The notes under the pieces are model-generated. The model was not told the origin of the DNA. It ran no database searches and saw only the letters and a program-made list of their open reading frames with translations. Below, one piece after another: positions 32,556 to 43,827 of a stretch of 64,000 bases of DNA; the first letter of the stretch is position 1; every line of letters begins with the position of its first letter. Source of the DNA: Amoebidium appalachense (lineage: Eukaryota > Ichthyosporea); the NCBI GenBank assembly GCA_963693365.1, contig CAVNZM010000007.1, positions 8,308,001-8,372,000 of the forward strand, in the 5' to 3' direction. The translations under genes and the position numbers were made by a program.

Positions 32556-33362
32556 GTTGTTACCGTGTGCGTGGGTGCAGAAACCCAATCAAAGTTGTTC
32601 ACAGCTGAGCATTGCTGCTCACCAGTGATCGACAAATTTGAAGGCGTGCAAATTTCATGAGAGAACAAACAATTAGTATAAATTGATAAAAGCAGGTTTG
32701 AATAACTTTAACACATAAGCTTCCTATTGATAAAGCTACCATCAAGTAAAACATATAGATCAAAATTAGTATTAGTTATTTACATGTTTATTTTTTACTC
32801 AGATTGATTCATAGCTATTATACTCATCTCTGACAAATGATCTTTCCGCGCCCCAATGTGTTGGGGGACCAAACGGTGGATGTTATGTTCAATCATCAGC
32901 GCGTGTGCAACAGATCCGCGCTGCAGCTTTCACTTTTTTTTTTTTTGGTTCTGTAAGTCTCCACGTGTATCAGTTTTTCGTGAAACCTACTTCTTGTTCG
33001 GTAATTTTAATTCCTTATAGAACAGCTGAGTGGCTGAGTGAAAACCCTCACGTCCGCCAGATCATAATTGTTGCTTCTAGGCAGGTCTTAGGCAGGCCTC
33101 AAATGGGTCGGGTGGACCTAAGAAACACGAAAAAGCAAAGAGCAGGTCGCCATGTTAGCATGAGCTCGTCTAAAGTTTTATAGGTCAATTTGTAAAGCAA
33201 AAACTATATTTCGGTAACTTTACAGCGAAGATCGTAAGCTTGCTGTTTAATAGCCCCGACAGCTTCACCTGAATAGCTAGCTACTTTCAAGATCTGGGGA
33301 AAACTTCGAGCGGACATCCCGGAGTTTCATCGTTCGTTATCACTTGTGTGTTTGAGGCTAAA

Positions 33363-36300
33363 ATGGGGTGGGCTTCTCGCTCCCGGCAACGGGGCTTAGT
33401 TCTTTTGGCTGGCCTGTTTTTTGCTGGATACCTTCTTGTTTCCGAGCAGCACAACGGAGGGGTAGATGATCTCTTGGAGGAGAACGACTGGACAGCAACC
33501 AGGTTACGTGCAAGACAAGCACAGGCACACGTTCAGGTTACCTCTGAAAAAATTGTTGCGCAGGCAGCCCAACAACAAACTATAGCGCCATTGCAACCAC
33601 GAGATGCCCAAGCACCACAACAAGACGTAAATCAGGTTGTAGCGAAGCTACCAACTGAAGGGGCTGAGCCAGAACAGCCCAAGGAACTCACTTTTGCTCA
33701 GAAAGTTTTTGAGTTGTCGCCAAAGGAAGACGACAAATTGTCGTTCGTAGTCGACGTTAGAGAACCCAGATATCCTATCGATGTGGTGGACAGAGAGGAT
33801 GACAAGACCCAGTTAAGAAATTCCGAGGAAGCAGGGGCTTTGCGAAGGGTTAAGAATGGCAAAACAGCCGCACCACTTCAACAATACTCAACAGACGACG
33901 ACATGCCGGCGACTTTGAAGAAGTTGGCTGACCTTCTCGATACAAAACTTCGCCCATCCGATGCGCTAAAACCGGCGGCGGATTTCAAATATCCCGTGAC
34001 GGACCCCAAAAAGCGTGCCAACGCTGCCGCTGTGATTTTAGCCAGAAACGGAGATGCAGACGAGCTGGTGAATGTCTTGGAGAGCTACGAGGACAGCTTC
34101 AACAGGTGTGTTTCATGTTGACGTGAATTGGCTTTCGCTGTAAAGAGAGAAATGTGGCGAAGAAATGAAAGAGATCAACGTAGGTTTTGTTTCTGAAAGT
34201 GTCGACAAGTAGTTCAATTTCCTGTGCTTATGTTTGGGTGAACCATGTTCCGAAAGGGGCGTTTTTTCGCTGCACTATATTTTTCGCACAAGTCCTCAAA
34301 CTTGAGGTATTTGCACAAAAGATAAATGAACTTTGTGCATTTCGTGTATTCTTTCGCACCCCTCAAACAGTCACCGAACTTGTTCAAGCTTTCGCACGAT
34401 TCTTGATGTTTGTTTAAACTCTCAACACGGTGTGCTGCTCAAACATAAACGAAGTTGTTCAAACGTTTAATGATTCTTGGTGTTCGTTTTAGCGCTGATC
34501 GTGGGATACTGCTCAAACATTCACGGGAGTTGTTCAAACCTTACGATGAACATGGGGTGTGCAGTGATTACCACTACCCCTACGTTGTGCTCAACGACGA
34601 ACCTTTCACGGAGGAGTTCAAGGAGGCGGTTGTTGGGGCCGTCTCCTCCACCGTCACGTTTGTGCAGCTGCCGGCAAGACTATGGGATGCCCCTGAGTGG
34701 ATCGATAAGGGGAAGGTGCGCGTGCTTTTTCCCTCTGCCGCACACATACACACACACACACACTCTCTCTCTCTCTCTCTTGTCATTCTCCCACCCGCTC
34801 TCTGTCTTCCTCTCCACCTCTGTTTCAGCGTGGCGCTCGCGCTCATTTGCTCGCGCACCCCCCCCCCCTCCCCCCCCCCCCCCCAGTCTTCTTTCAGAGG
34901 TGTCCTTTCAGGACAGACCACTGTGTGGAGACCGCTTTACTTCCATGCAACCGGGCATGGTTGCTCTGTGTCGTGGATCTGTAAGCACATACACATTTTT
35001 CGCTGCACTGCTTTTGGTTTGCACACACATATTCACCGTTTTGCTCACCTTGCTTGCATAAGCAACCCTGCTCGTCTTTGATCAAGACGGGTTGACCCTC
35101 CCAAGTTCAGTTGATGCTGCTGTCTGAGTTGGAGAGTCGTATATACGCGGGCTAAGGGGTCGAAACTCAGACGCAATTGATGACTTGGGCCCTCCCTGAG
35201 GATGGGCTCTGCTTATGACGCATACTGTGCGCATGGCTATGTTGCATACTTGAATGTTTGCCTTTGCATGTGTCCTTCGTGTATGCGTACTTCGTACCGT
35301 GTTCCGCATTCAAACCCCCCCCCCCCCCCCCCCCCCCTCTCTCTCTTCCTCCCTCCACCCCCCCCCCCCCCCCCCCCCTCACCATGATGATATACGCAAT
35401 TGCATGCGCGAAGGCAGACGCACGCCCACCCACACTGACACAAACACGCACACACAGACGCACACACACACTTTGACACATTCTACACTCTCCTCTTCCC
35501 ACACCTTGCCCCCAACTATCGGTCAATCACTCAATATGTGTAGATCTGCATGTCTTGCAGGTCTGGGTAGGTGTGTGCATGCTTGACTGTGTGTTAGTGT
35601 GTGCAAACTAGGTGAAGACAGTTTGCTCGGCGAAATGATTTTTCTGAAAGTGGGGCTAAAATGGTTTCCTTATTGCAGTACCAAGAAGCTCTGAGGGAGA
35701 TGGCCAACAAAAAGGTTTTCCACGGCGACAATCCATCCTACCACCAGATGTGCAGGTGCCGTTGTATTACCTTGCTTTATCCCCCCCCCCCCCCCCCCCC
35801 CCCCTCCAGGTCTCCTCAACCTCCCCGCTGCCACCGGCGCAGTTCTCAGGCTTTGTGCACGTGCTTGTCAAGTTTTTGCGTGCACAGTGCTGTTCTTGGT
35901 GGTTTCTAGACAATATTGAGACATGCACAGACACACACACACACAAACATGAGCTCGCGTCATACATACACACATACTCACTCCCCCCCCCCCCCCCCCC
36001 CCCTGCCACACACACACAAGACACACACAGGTGCGCATTCCACGCATGCACACAACACATACAATCACACGCACATGCACACACACTTGTGTGCGCGCAC
36101 CACACACATATGCTTCTCCTCACTCCTTGCTTCCAAAACGAATCTACTTTATAATAGTTTCAGATCGATCAGCATCCACCGTCACCTACTAAGCCACATG
36201 CCTCTTGTCCACCCCTTGCACCCTTCTCTCTTTCCATCCACCATCCTTTTCGTCCTCTTTTTCTTTCTTCTTTTCTAATCCATTTTTTCCTTCCTTTTTT

Positions 36301-39300
36301 TTCAGGTTTTTCTCGGGGCCGATATTTGATGTTCCGGAGGTAGCCAAGTACGACTACTACTGGCGCATCGACAGCACCAAGGTTCGGTTCCACTGCAGGA
36401 TCGACTTCGACCCGTTTGTGTTCATGCAGGAGAGGGACATCGTTTACGGCTTCAACATTGCCGTGCACGAGCTGATGGACACCGTCCCCACCCTGTGGAA
36501 CCAGACACTTGCGTATGTGCTAGAAAAAACGAGGGGGGAAGGGGGGGGGGGGGGGGGGGGTCCTGTGGCGTGTGTGTTGTTGTGTAGGGGTGAGGTAAGA
36601 GGTAGGGAGGGGACGGGGGGGGGGGGGGGGGGGGGGGGCGAGGGATGGTGTTGCATGATGGACGTGTAATGCATCTGTGCATCCGAGTGTGTATGTGTAG
36701 ATGCAGACATAGCTTGCTGGTGACGGGTTTATTTTGCATGGGAGACATGCACCACATTGCACACGTTGGGCATAATGGGTATTTCGGCTGTGATCATAAT
36801 GGGTATTTCGGCTGTGATGATGTTGCTGTGGGGCTGGTGGGTAACTCCCATGCATCTCACAGGGGCCTTTTTATGTGCATGCTAATCGGATCTTGCCTTG
36901 CTAATCAGACCTCGCTAATCTGATCTTGCCTTGCTAATCGGATCTTGCCATGGTAATCGGATCTGGCTATTTGGGTTTTGGCATGCTAATCGAATCTTGC
37001 TAATCTGATCTTGCCATGCCAATCGGGTCTTGCTAATTGGATTTTGCCGTGCAGGTTTATGGATCAGAACACTGAGATGATCAAAGGTGACTGGCTCAAC
37101 TACTTCACGGAGGATGGCTCGGAATACAACGGTCACCATTTCTGGTCCGTGTGCCTGTGCTCACCTTGTCTGTTCTGTTTATGGCGTGATTTGTTGCTGG
37201 CATATAGAAATATATGCGGTAAATGTATTCCTTTCAACTCAAGCACACGGGAGAAACACAAGCACGGGTGTGCTCGTGGTGGCATGAACTGCAGGCTGTG
37301 TGCACGCAGTAAAAAGAATATTCTAACGAAATCCTATAATCTAGATACTTTTTGTTTCGTTGTTTTTTTGTTTTTTTGTTCTGGTTTTTTCCCCTTCCAT
37401 TTACCTCATCCCACTGCCAACACAAGCTTGCAGGTACAAATCCCGTCTCTATGTCAATCTTTTTCCCGGGGGCTTTTCTTTTTCGCTTCGCTTTGTTTGG
37501 TTTGGTCTCGTGCATTTAGGCCCCGCCCCCTTCCTCCTCCTCCTCCCTCCTCCTCCCCCTCCCCCTCCTCCCCCCTTCCCAAGTCTAATGTACATCTATT
37601 TTCCGGGGGCTTTTCTTCGTTTTGTTTTGTTTTGTTTGGTCTCGTGCATTCACCCCTCTCTCCCTCCCTCCCTCCCTCCCTCCGCCCCCCCGGGTCCTCC
37701 CTGAGGATGGGCTCTGCTTATGCAGGCATACTGTGCACATGGCTGATGTTGCATACTTGAATGTTTGCCTTTGCATGTGCCCTGCACCATGCTTCTCGTC
37801 GTGTATGCGTACTTCGTACCGTGTTCCGCATTCAACCCCCCCCCCCCCCCCCCCCCCCATTCCAAAGTCTAACGTGCATATGCTACAGGAGCAACTTTGA
37901 AATTGGCAGCACCAAGTTCTTCACGTCACCCGAGTACCGGGCATACTTTGACTACCTCGACAAGTCTGGGGGATTTTTCTACGAGCGGTGGGGCGACGCC
38001 CCCGTACACTCCATTGCCCTGGGTCTGTTTGCTCTGAGGAGCCAGGTATGCGGTTTGATACGCGGTAGTTATTTGCTTGTATGGAGTGCGACAAACATGC
38101 ACTTTTTCTCTGTTTTTAAGGCTACTGAGTGCGACAAACATGCACTTTTTCTCTGTTTTTAAGGCTACTGTGTTTGTTGTCGGGAGCATGTAGGCTTGTG
38201 GTTCACCCGACCATGCTCAGGACGAGCTAATATTGGTACTAAGCCATTCCAGTCAACACATTGGGACATTGACAAGGTTACATGTCTAACTTTTTATTTT
38301 TATTATTATTATTTATTTATTTTTTGTGCAGGTGTACTTCTTCAATGAGATTGGCTACACGCACGACGACATGACGCACTGCCCCATCCAGCATGCCATG
38401 TTCAGCCGCTGCGGGTGCCACGGTGCAGTCAACATTAACCAGGACAGTAGGTGGCCCCGTCACGTGATCTCGGTGCATGCTTTTGATTGGTTCAACATTT
38501 TTTCTCAAATAGATCCGCCAGCACTCAAACGCGCGCGCGCGCACACACACACACACACACACATAGTCACACCGATATGACCATACAGACACACTGCAAT
38601 CCCGTACCCACTAAGTCCGGTACTGGTACCACGTACATCATCCCCCCCCCCCCCCCCCCCCCCACCACCACCACTACCACCACCACAACAACAACAACGA
38701 CAACATCGTGTAGTTGTACTTCGTACCGCTTTTCGCACTCGAACCCCACTCCCCCGACAACAACAAGAAAGAATTACAATAAGAATATTAACTAAACCTA
38801 AAACTAACACTTAAACCCTGCACCCACCAGAAAATTCGCCGCTGTACCAGTTCCTCAATCTGCACCCCAAGACACTGCCCCAGCTTGAGGCCGACCTGCA
38901 GAGGGGCGCCGACCGCCTGGCCGATATTCACAACATGGACCCCCCCTCGTGCCCCTACGGCACATCCCTGGTGGTGCGTACAGCCCCTTCTGTGTCCGAA
39001 ATCTCACGTGGTGTGGTTGGAGTTGCGCGATATAACAGCTTGCGTTTGGGTTGATTTTAAGCTGGGGCAGGTGGGTTCGAAGGAGCTAGGCGATGTGTTG
39101 GGGGAGGGGGGTCACATTCGATGAATTTTGTGGGTAGAACAGTAAGGACTATGGAATTAAGGCTGTGGATGACTTATCCCTTGTGGTTAGCTCATTGTGA
39201 AAGTGTTTTCTGGGGTTCAAGTTTGGATTGGGAGGGGTTTCTATCGAAAAGTTCGCTGGGTTTTTTTGTGTGCTGATGGTGTTCCGTACAGGTGGAGGAG

Positions 39301-40719
39301 AACGGACAGTGGGTGATCTGCCAGGAGCCCGGGCTGAACCACCCGTGCATAGTCTACTCGTTCACCGTCAAGTAGGTGTTCAATGCAACCCTCAGAGCTC
39401 ATGAAGACGTCTGACATTGGTTCACTGCTCTTGCAGAATCTTCAAGTGTGTTCGTTGTGAATGTGTACTTTGTACCCGATAAAGCAGTTGTGTTGTCCGG
39501 CGTGAATGTGTGCCTTGTACTCTACTCTATAACACATTCTAGACTTTTTAAACCCCCCCCCCCCCCCCCCCCGGCATGTGTTCTGGTTTCCCCTCCTCTC
39601 ATTCCGCCTCCACTGTTGTGGAATAATCTCACATAGCGCAGTGTTTGCATAGCATTTGCACCCATGTAAGCCACGATTGAAGAACCTCATTGCATTGCAC
39701 ACCAACCTGACCATCTTTCCACACAGAAATGGTGCCACATCTCTTGACCTGGAAAAGGACCTTGCGCGCAAGGGCTGCGTAGTGCACTACTTCAACCAGG
39801 TGAGCCCAGTTCTCGGTAGATTTGCACTTTTTTTCGTTTTCCGTGGGGATGAGTGAGACAGAGAGGGGGGGGGGGGGGGGGGGGGGAGGGGGGAACACAC
39901 ACACAAGCTTCTTTTTACTCCTTTAGAAGGAGCACACATACACACAAGCAGAAGCGTCATGACGGGTGATGTTCAGTCTCTGCCGTAACAATGTGCATAT
40001 GGCCCTATACACAAGCAGAAGCGTCATGACGGGTGATGTTCAGTCTCTGCCGTAACAATGTGCATATGGCCCCATGTATATTTCATCATCATGCACATAC
40101 AGGTCTTGTTGGATACCCCGCCCATTCGTGAATCACTAACATAACATAGAGGTCACGGTGATCCCTATTTTGCCTTGCGCATCTGATAATAATCACAACA
40201 CAACCTTCCAACCAACCTCATCCCATTGATCACATATACGCGGAAATGAAAACTTTACGTATATATCAATATTCTCACCCATCCCATCCCCGCACGCATA
40301 CTCACTCCGTTTTTCCGCAGTGGGGCCGTGAGGGAGAGATTGCATCAGCACTGCGCAGTCTTGGTGACCATTACAAAGATGCCATCAAGTGGCACCAGAT
40401 ATCCCTGGGCAGCAGGGATGGCTTCCATACCAGAAAGCCCGAGAAGCTGTTTATCCAAGAGCGCAGGTGAGATGGGCTGGGCAGGGTTTGTGTGTGGTGT
40501 GTGTGTGTCTGTGTGTGTTGGGGGGGGGGGGGGGGAGGGGGAGGGGGGGGGAGGAGCACAGTGCGTGTCAGGAGGAAGGAAGGGGTGGGCTGAGTGTGCA
40601 TCTGTCAGTGTGTTGCCTGTGAGTGTGCGAGAGCACTCACCTGCATAGGAGATTTGTGTTTGTAGTGGTGGCTGTGTGTGTGTGCGTGTGCGCACGCAAA
40701 GAGAGAGGGGGTGGAGGAG

Positions 40720-40750
<31 letters not shown>

Positions 40751-41655
40751 ATGTATCAGAACTCGAGAGGGTGGAATACAACGTGAGCGTCAGATCTGGA
40801 CACTACTGACACTGTATGACGCTGGGCAGATTTGCAACGCTGCGCAAAGAGCTAGGGCACAGCAACCTACCCATTGACGTGCTCAAGTTCGACATTGAGG
40901 GTGATGAGTGGACCGTGCTTGCCGAGATGCTCTATACTAACTCCCTCGAGGGTGTCAACTACATTATGTTCGAGGTATGTGATGGTTATTTCCATCCCTC
41001 TTTTATCTTTATCTTTCTCTCTCTCTCTCTCGTGCTCTCTCTCTCTCTCTCGCCCCCACACAAACCCCCTTTCCCTCCCCCTCCCTGCTGTGTGCGCATT
41101 GTGATTTGTGTTTTTTATCTTTGTGGATTCCCGATGTCTTTGCTTCAATGGTTGCTACCCTCGGATGACCACTCACACACACACACACCAAACACCACCA
41201 CCACCACCACCCCGATCAACCCCACCACTGTGTGCGCTTTTTCTTTTTTTTTTTTTTAGGGGATTGGCATCGCTGCTTGCAAAGGAAGGGGAAAAAAAAA
41301 AAAGAAAAGCAAAGAAAAAAAAAACAAAGATGATGCACATCTTGAATTTTGAAGCAGCCGTTCCGATAATAGAACGACCAGGGATTGTTATTAGGGAGCA
41401 CCCTTTGGTTACTTGCCTTGTGCACTTACACCCCCACCACCCTCACAGTCGCACTACACCCCCGAAGACCTGTGGCAGTTTGGCTCAGTGCTCCCCGAAC
41501 TCGTGTCCAGCCTGATGACAAACGCAGGGTTCGAACTGGTGTCTCTCACGCGCAACCCCCATGGGAAGGAGGTGGTGATGTATGACCTGGCCATCCCATG
41601 CTGCTACAAATGGGTATTTAGAAGGGCAGATGGTGTGTTTGAGAGCCAGGAATAA
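33363..41655 (+). CDS. GT15 mannosyltransferase fused to METTL24-type methyltransferase, 13 exons, 801 aa
   Basis: Predicted Golgi type II protein with two catalytic domains. Exons: 33363-34105, 34493-34715, 35679-35755, 36306-36512, 37055-37144, 37889-38045, 38332-38446, 38831-38973, 39292-39371, 39727-39799, 40321-40466, 40830-40974, 41449-41655. Every junction is GT-AG and phase-consistent (2406 nt = 802 codons). Residues ~11-27 are the membrane anchor ([16 protein letters not shown]); 28-215 a Gln/Ala-rich stem. Residues ~220-540 resemble GT15/Kre2-Mnt1 alpha-mannosyltransferases: [83 protein letters not shown]. Residues ~575-801 resemble the Methyltransf_22/METTL24 family: [59 protein letters not shown]. 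The in-frame fusion is seen directly; enzyme activity and substrate are inferred. An alternative is two genes with a missed boundary, but exons 7-8 (residues 537-585) run on without stop or start signals. Confidence 0.9.
35191..35375. repeat. C-tailed interspersed repeat, copy in intron 2 of the fusion gene
   Basis: Starts CCTCCCTGAGGATGGGCTCT and ends CGTGTTCCGCATTCAAAC followed by a C-run of about 22 (35316-35337) and, after TCTC sequence, another of about 20. The same sequence, about 85% similar by eye, is in intron 5 at 37696-37858. Confidence 0.8.
36765..37050. repeat. Intronic minisatellite with unit GCTAATCGGATCTTGCC, ending at the exon 5 acceptor
   Basis: From about 36880 to 37050 roughly ten imperfect units of 15-19 nt (GCTAATC-x-GATCTTGCC-x-T) follow each other. 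The last unit, ending TTTTGCCGTGCAG, provides the 3' splice site of exon 5. Upstream, CATAATGGGTATTTCGGCTG occurs twice (about 36770 and 36796). Confidence 0.85.
37455..37862. repeat. Tandem and C-tailed repeats in intron 5 of the fusion gene
   Basis: A block with CCGGGGGCTTTTCT and TTTGGTCTCGTGCATT occurs at about 37467-37518 and again at about 37603-37651. It is followed by the second copy of the C-tailed repeat (37696-37858), which ends in a C-run of 23. Confidence 0.8.
38084..38169. repeat. 43-bp tandem duplication, intron 6
   Basis: GAGTGCGACAAACATGCAC through AAGGCTACT is present twice in direct succession (38084-38126, 38127-38169), identical by eye. Confidence 0.93.
38700..38760. repeat. 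Short relative of the C-tailed repeat, intron 7
   Basis: GTACTTCGTACCGCTTTTCG and CACTCGAACCCC match the 3' part of the repeats at 35191 and 37696. A more diverged relative (GTGTACTTTGTACCCG ... TTTTTAAACCCC with a C-run) lies at about 39459-39572 in intron 9. Confidence 0.6.
39942..40075. repeat. 67-bp tandem duplication, intron 10
   Basis: ACACAAGCAGAAGCGTCATG through GCATATGGCCC occurs at 39942-40008 and 40009-40075 with one or two differences. Confidence 0.93.
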
Positions 41656-42022
41656 TGTGTGGTGGTGATATTGTGAACGGTGATGTGTGGTGAGGTGGAC
41701 TTGCTTACGTACACATCTATTGTGACCCAAGGATGAACGATTTTGGTTGGATGAAACGGTTGGGTAGTTATCCAACCAAAATCGTTCGAGTTAGGAAGGT
41801 AGACGCGCAAACTGTAAGGAAGGTTGGTGAAAGGTTGTGTTGGGGTATGTATGATAAAAGGTGTATCTTTGGCTCTGTTTGTGATGTGTGCGAAAAGGTG
41901 GGTGTGGCAACCAAAGCCAACACGGATCTATCTGAACACACGTTTTGTAATTGAATTCCGTATTTGTTCTAACGGCTTTAGATTAAAAAAAAAATCTCTC
42001 TGGTAAGGGCTGCAGCTTTTGT

Positions 42023-42064
<42 letters not shown>

Positions 42065-42186
42065 GAATTTGGTTGCTGCTTTATTGATTTCCTTGTTTGT
42101 TTCTGCAAAAGGTTGGTGAGATAAGTAGCGTAACGATAAAATGTATATAAACGTAGATGTGAGCACAAGGTGCACATATTGGTTGG

Positions 42187-42369
42187 AATAAAGCTTCGTG
42201 AAAGCGTAATTCATTAATTTTATTTGTGACGTGGTATCCTTATAAGCCTTTATTTTGTGTGGTACCTTTAGAAGACAAAAACTGTAAGCATGGCATGTCA
42301 AGCATGTGTTACTTAAAAAAAACCGCCTGAATTCTAATTGATAGGTGCCGGTATTGCCGGTATAATAAA
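42187..42369 (+). terminator. Two AATAAA signals downstream of the fusion gene
   Basis: AATAAA at 42187-42192 and 42364-42369, 530-710 nt after the stop at 41655. The interval 41656-42186 contains a G-run of about 39 (42024-42062) and no coding signal. A nearly perfect 21-bp inverted repeat (ACGATTTTGGTTGGAT / ATCCAACCAAAATCGT) lies at 41738-41788. Confidence 0.5.
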
Positions 42370-42469
42370 GAGCCTTGTGGTGCATGTGTTTTTCTTTTGT
42401 GGTGAAATATCACTATTAAACGGGATTCAACTGTGTTGAACGGTTTTGTTGACTGTGTTCCTCTCCGTC

Positions 42470-42625
42470 ATGTGTGCCAAATTTAAGGAACAACAACCTG
42501 TTCACTGGCCAGATACCACAACGAGCAGCCTGACACCCCCGCCGCCCGGGGGCTCCCCCCTTTTACACCCGGTGCTCCCTCGCATGTACCCCAACGTACC
42601 TACACCGGTACCCCCCCCCCCCCCC
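42470..42625 (+). CDS. Possible first exon of an unrecognised Pro-rich protein
   Basis: ATG at 42470, then MCAKFKEQQPVHWPDTTT, a Pro/Gly segment and MYPNVPTPVPPPPP, followed by a good donor GTGAGT at 42626 (phase 0). No matching downstream exon could be established. The proline-rich open frame at 43783-44172 is a candidate, but no phase-0 acceptor joins it without a stop. Confidence 0.3.
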
Positions 42626-42670
<45 letters not shown>

Positions 42671-42767
42671 GTTGGCAATTCATGCATGCACTGGACGTGT
42701 GAGCAACAAATGGAGAGAGGGTGGAAGGGGAGGCGTTCCGGGGGGAGAAAAAGAGTCTTAGACAAGA

Positions 42768-42993
42768 GGGGGGGGGGGGGGGGGGGGGGAAGGGGGGGAA
42801 AGAATTGAGCTAGATAGAGAGAGTAATGCAAACGGTTACCGTTGGATAGGTGTGTATGCGCACACTTCCAGAATATCATGTGTCTTAAGCACATACTCAG
42901 TGTGTATCTGTGCGAGGCACCCATTAGGCATGTGTTGTAGTTTGTGGCTGCCCCGTGAGAGACCCCAAAAGAACCAGGAAGGTGTGTGTGTGT

Positions 42994-43022
<29 letters not shown>
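42768..43022. repeat. G-runs
   Basis: G homopolymers at about 42769-42789 and 42994-43023 in otherwise unassigned sequence. Confidence 0.9.
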
Positions 43023-43024
<2 letters not shown>

Positions 43025-43354
43025 TAAGTGTTGGTGTCAGCTCATGGCTCATATTAGCAAGGTTACTTGTGTCCTCATGGTTGCACGTGTATGTATATTC
43101 ACCATTACAGTACGGCATTTTTACTATTACAGTATGGCATGTGCCCAGTATCTACTGGTGATGGCCGGCGCCATTAATTGAATGTGAAGTTGCACTGAGA
43201 CCGTGGCAAATACTGCACATGTGCATTTGTGATATTCTGTCTGTGTGCATGTATGAGACTCAGTGATTTGCACGTACACGTGAAGTGAGCTTGTGTGTGA
43301 ACTATGTGTGTGTTTGGTCACAGTGTGTGTGTGTGTGTTTGTGTGTGCGCGCGC

Positions 43355-43355
<1 letters not shown>

Positions 43356-43431
<76 letters not shown>

Positions 43432-43450
43432 CCTTTCTCTCTCTCCCCGA

Positions 43451-43526
<76 letters not shown>
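43356..43526. repeat. (CT)n then (GT)n compound microsatellite
   Basis: About 35 CT units, a CCGAGG interruption near 43447, more CT, then about 21 GT units. Confidence 0.95.
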
Positions 43527-43527
<1 letters not shown>

Positions 43528-43782
43528 GTGTGTGTCACGACTCGCCCCCAGCTGTGTTTCACGTTGCACGCAGCGTGCTCCTGTTGTGTGCGGTTACGTT
43601 TTTTGTTTGTGGGGGCACGTGACACTGTTTTAAAGTCATGGAACTTTTGTGTGTGTTTGTGCACATGGCAGACTGTGTGTGTGTACGTCTGTGTCCTGGC
43701 CGCCGAGACTCAGTCAGTTTGTGTGCTTTGTGATTGTCCAGATTCGTGAAACTTTAGAAGTTCAGACTCATTACTGGTACAT

Positions 43783-43795
43783 GTGACCTCCCGCT

Positions 43796-43827
<32 letters not shown>

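Noticed and set aside
40801-40830. Independent start of the methyltransferase at an ATG near 40816
   Set aside because: The preceding exons 8-11 already encode methyltransferase sequence in phase, and the AG at 40828-40829 fits the incoming phase 2.
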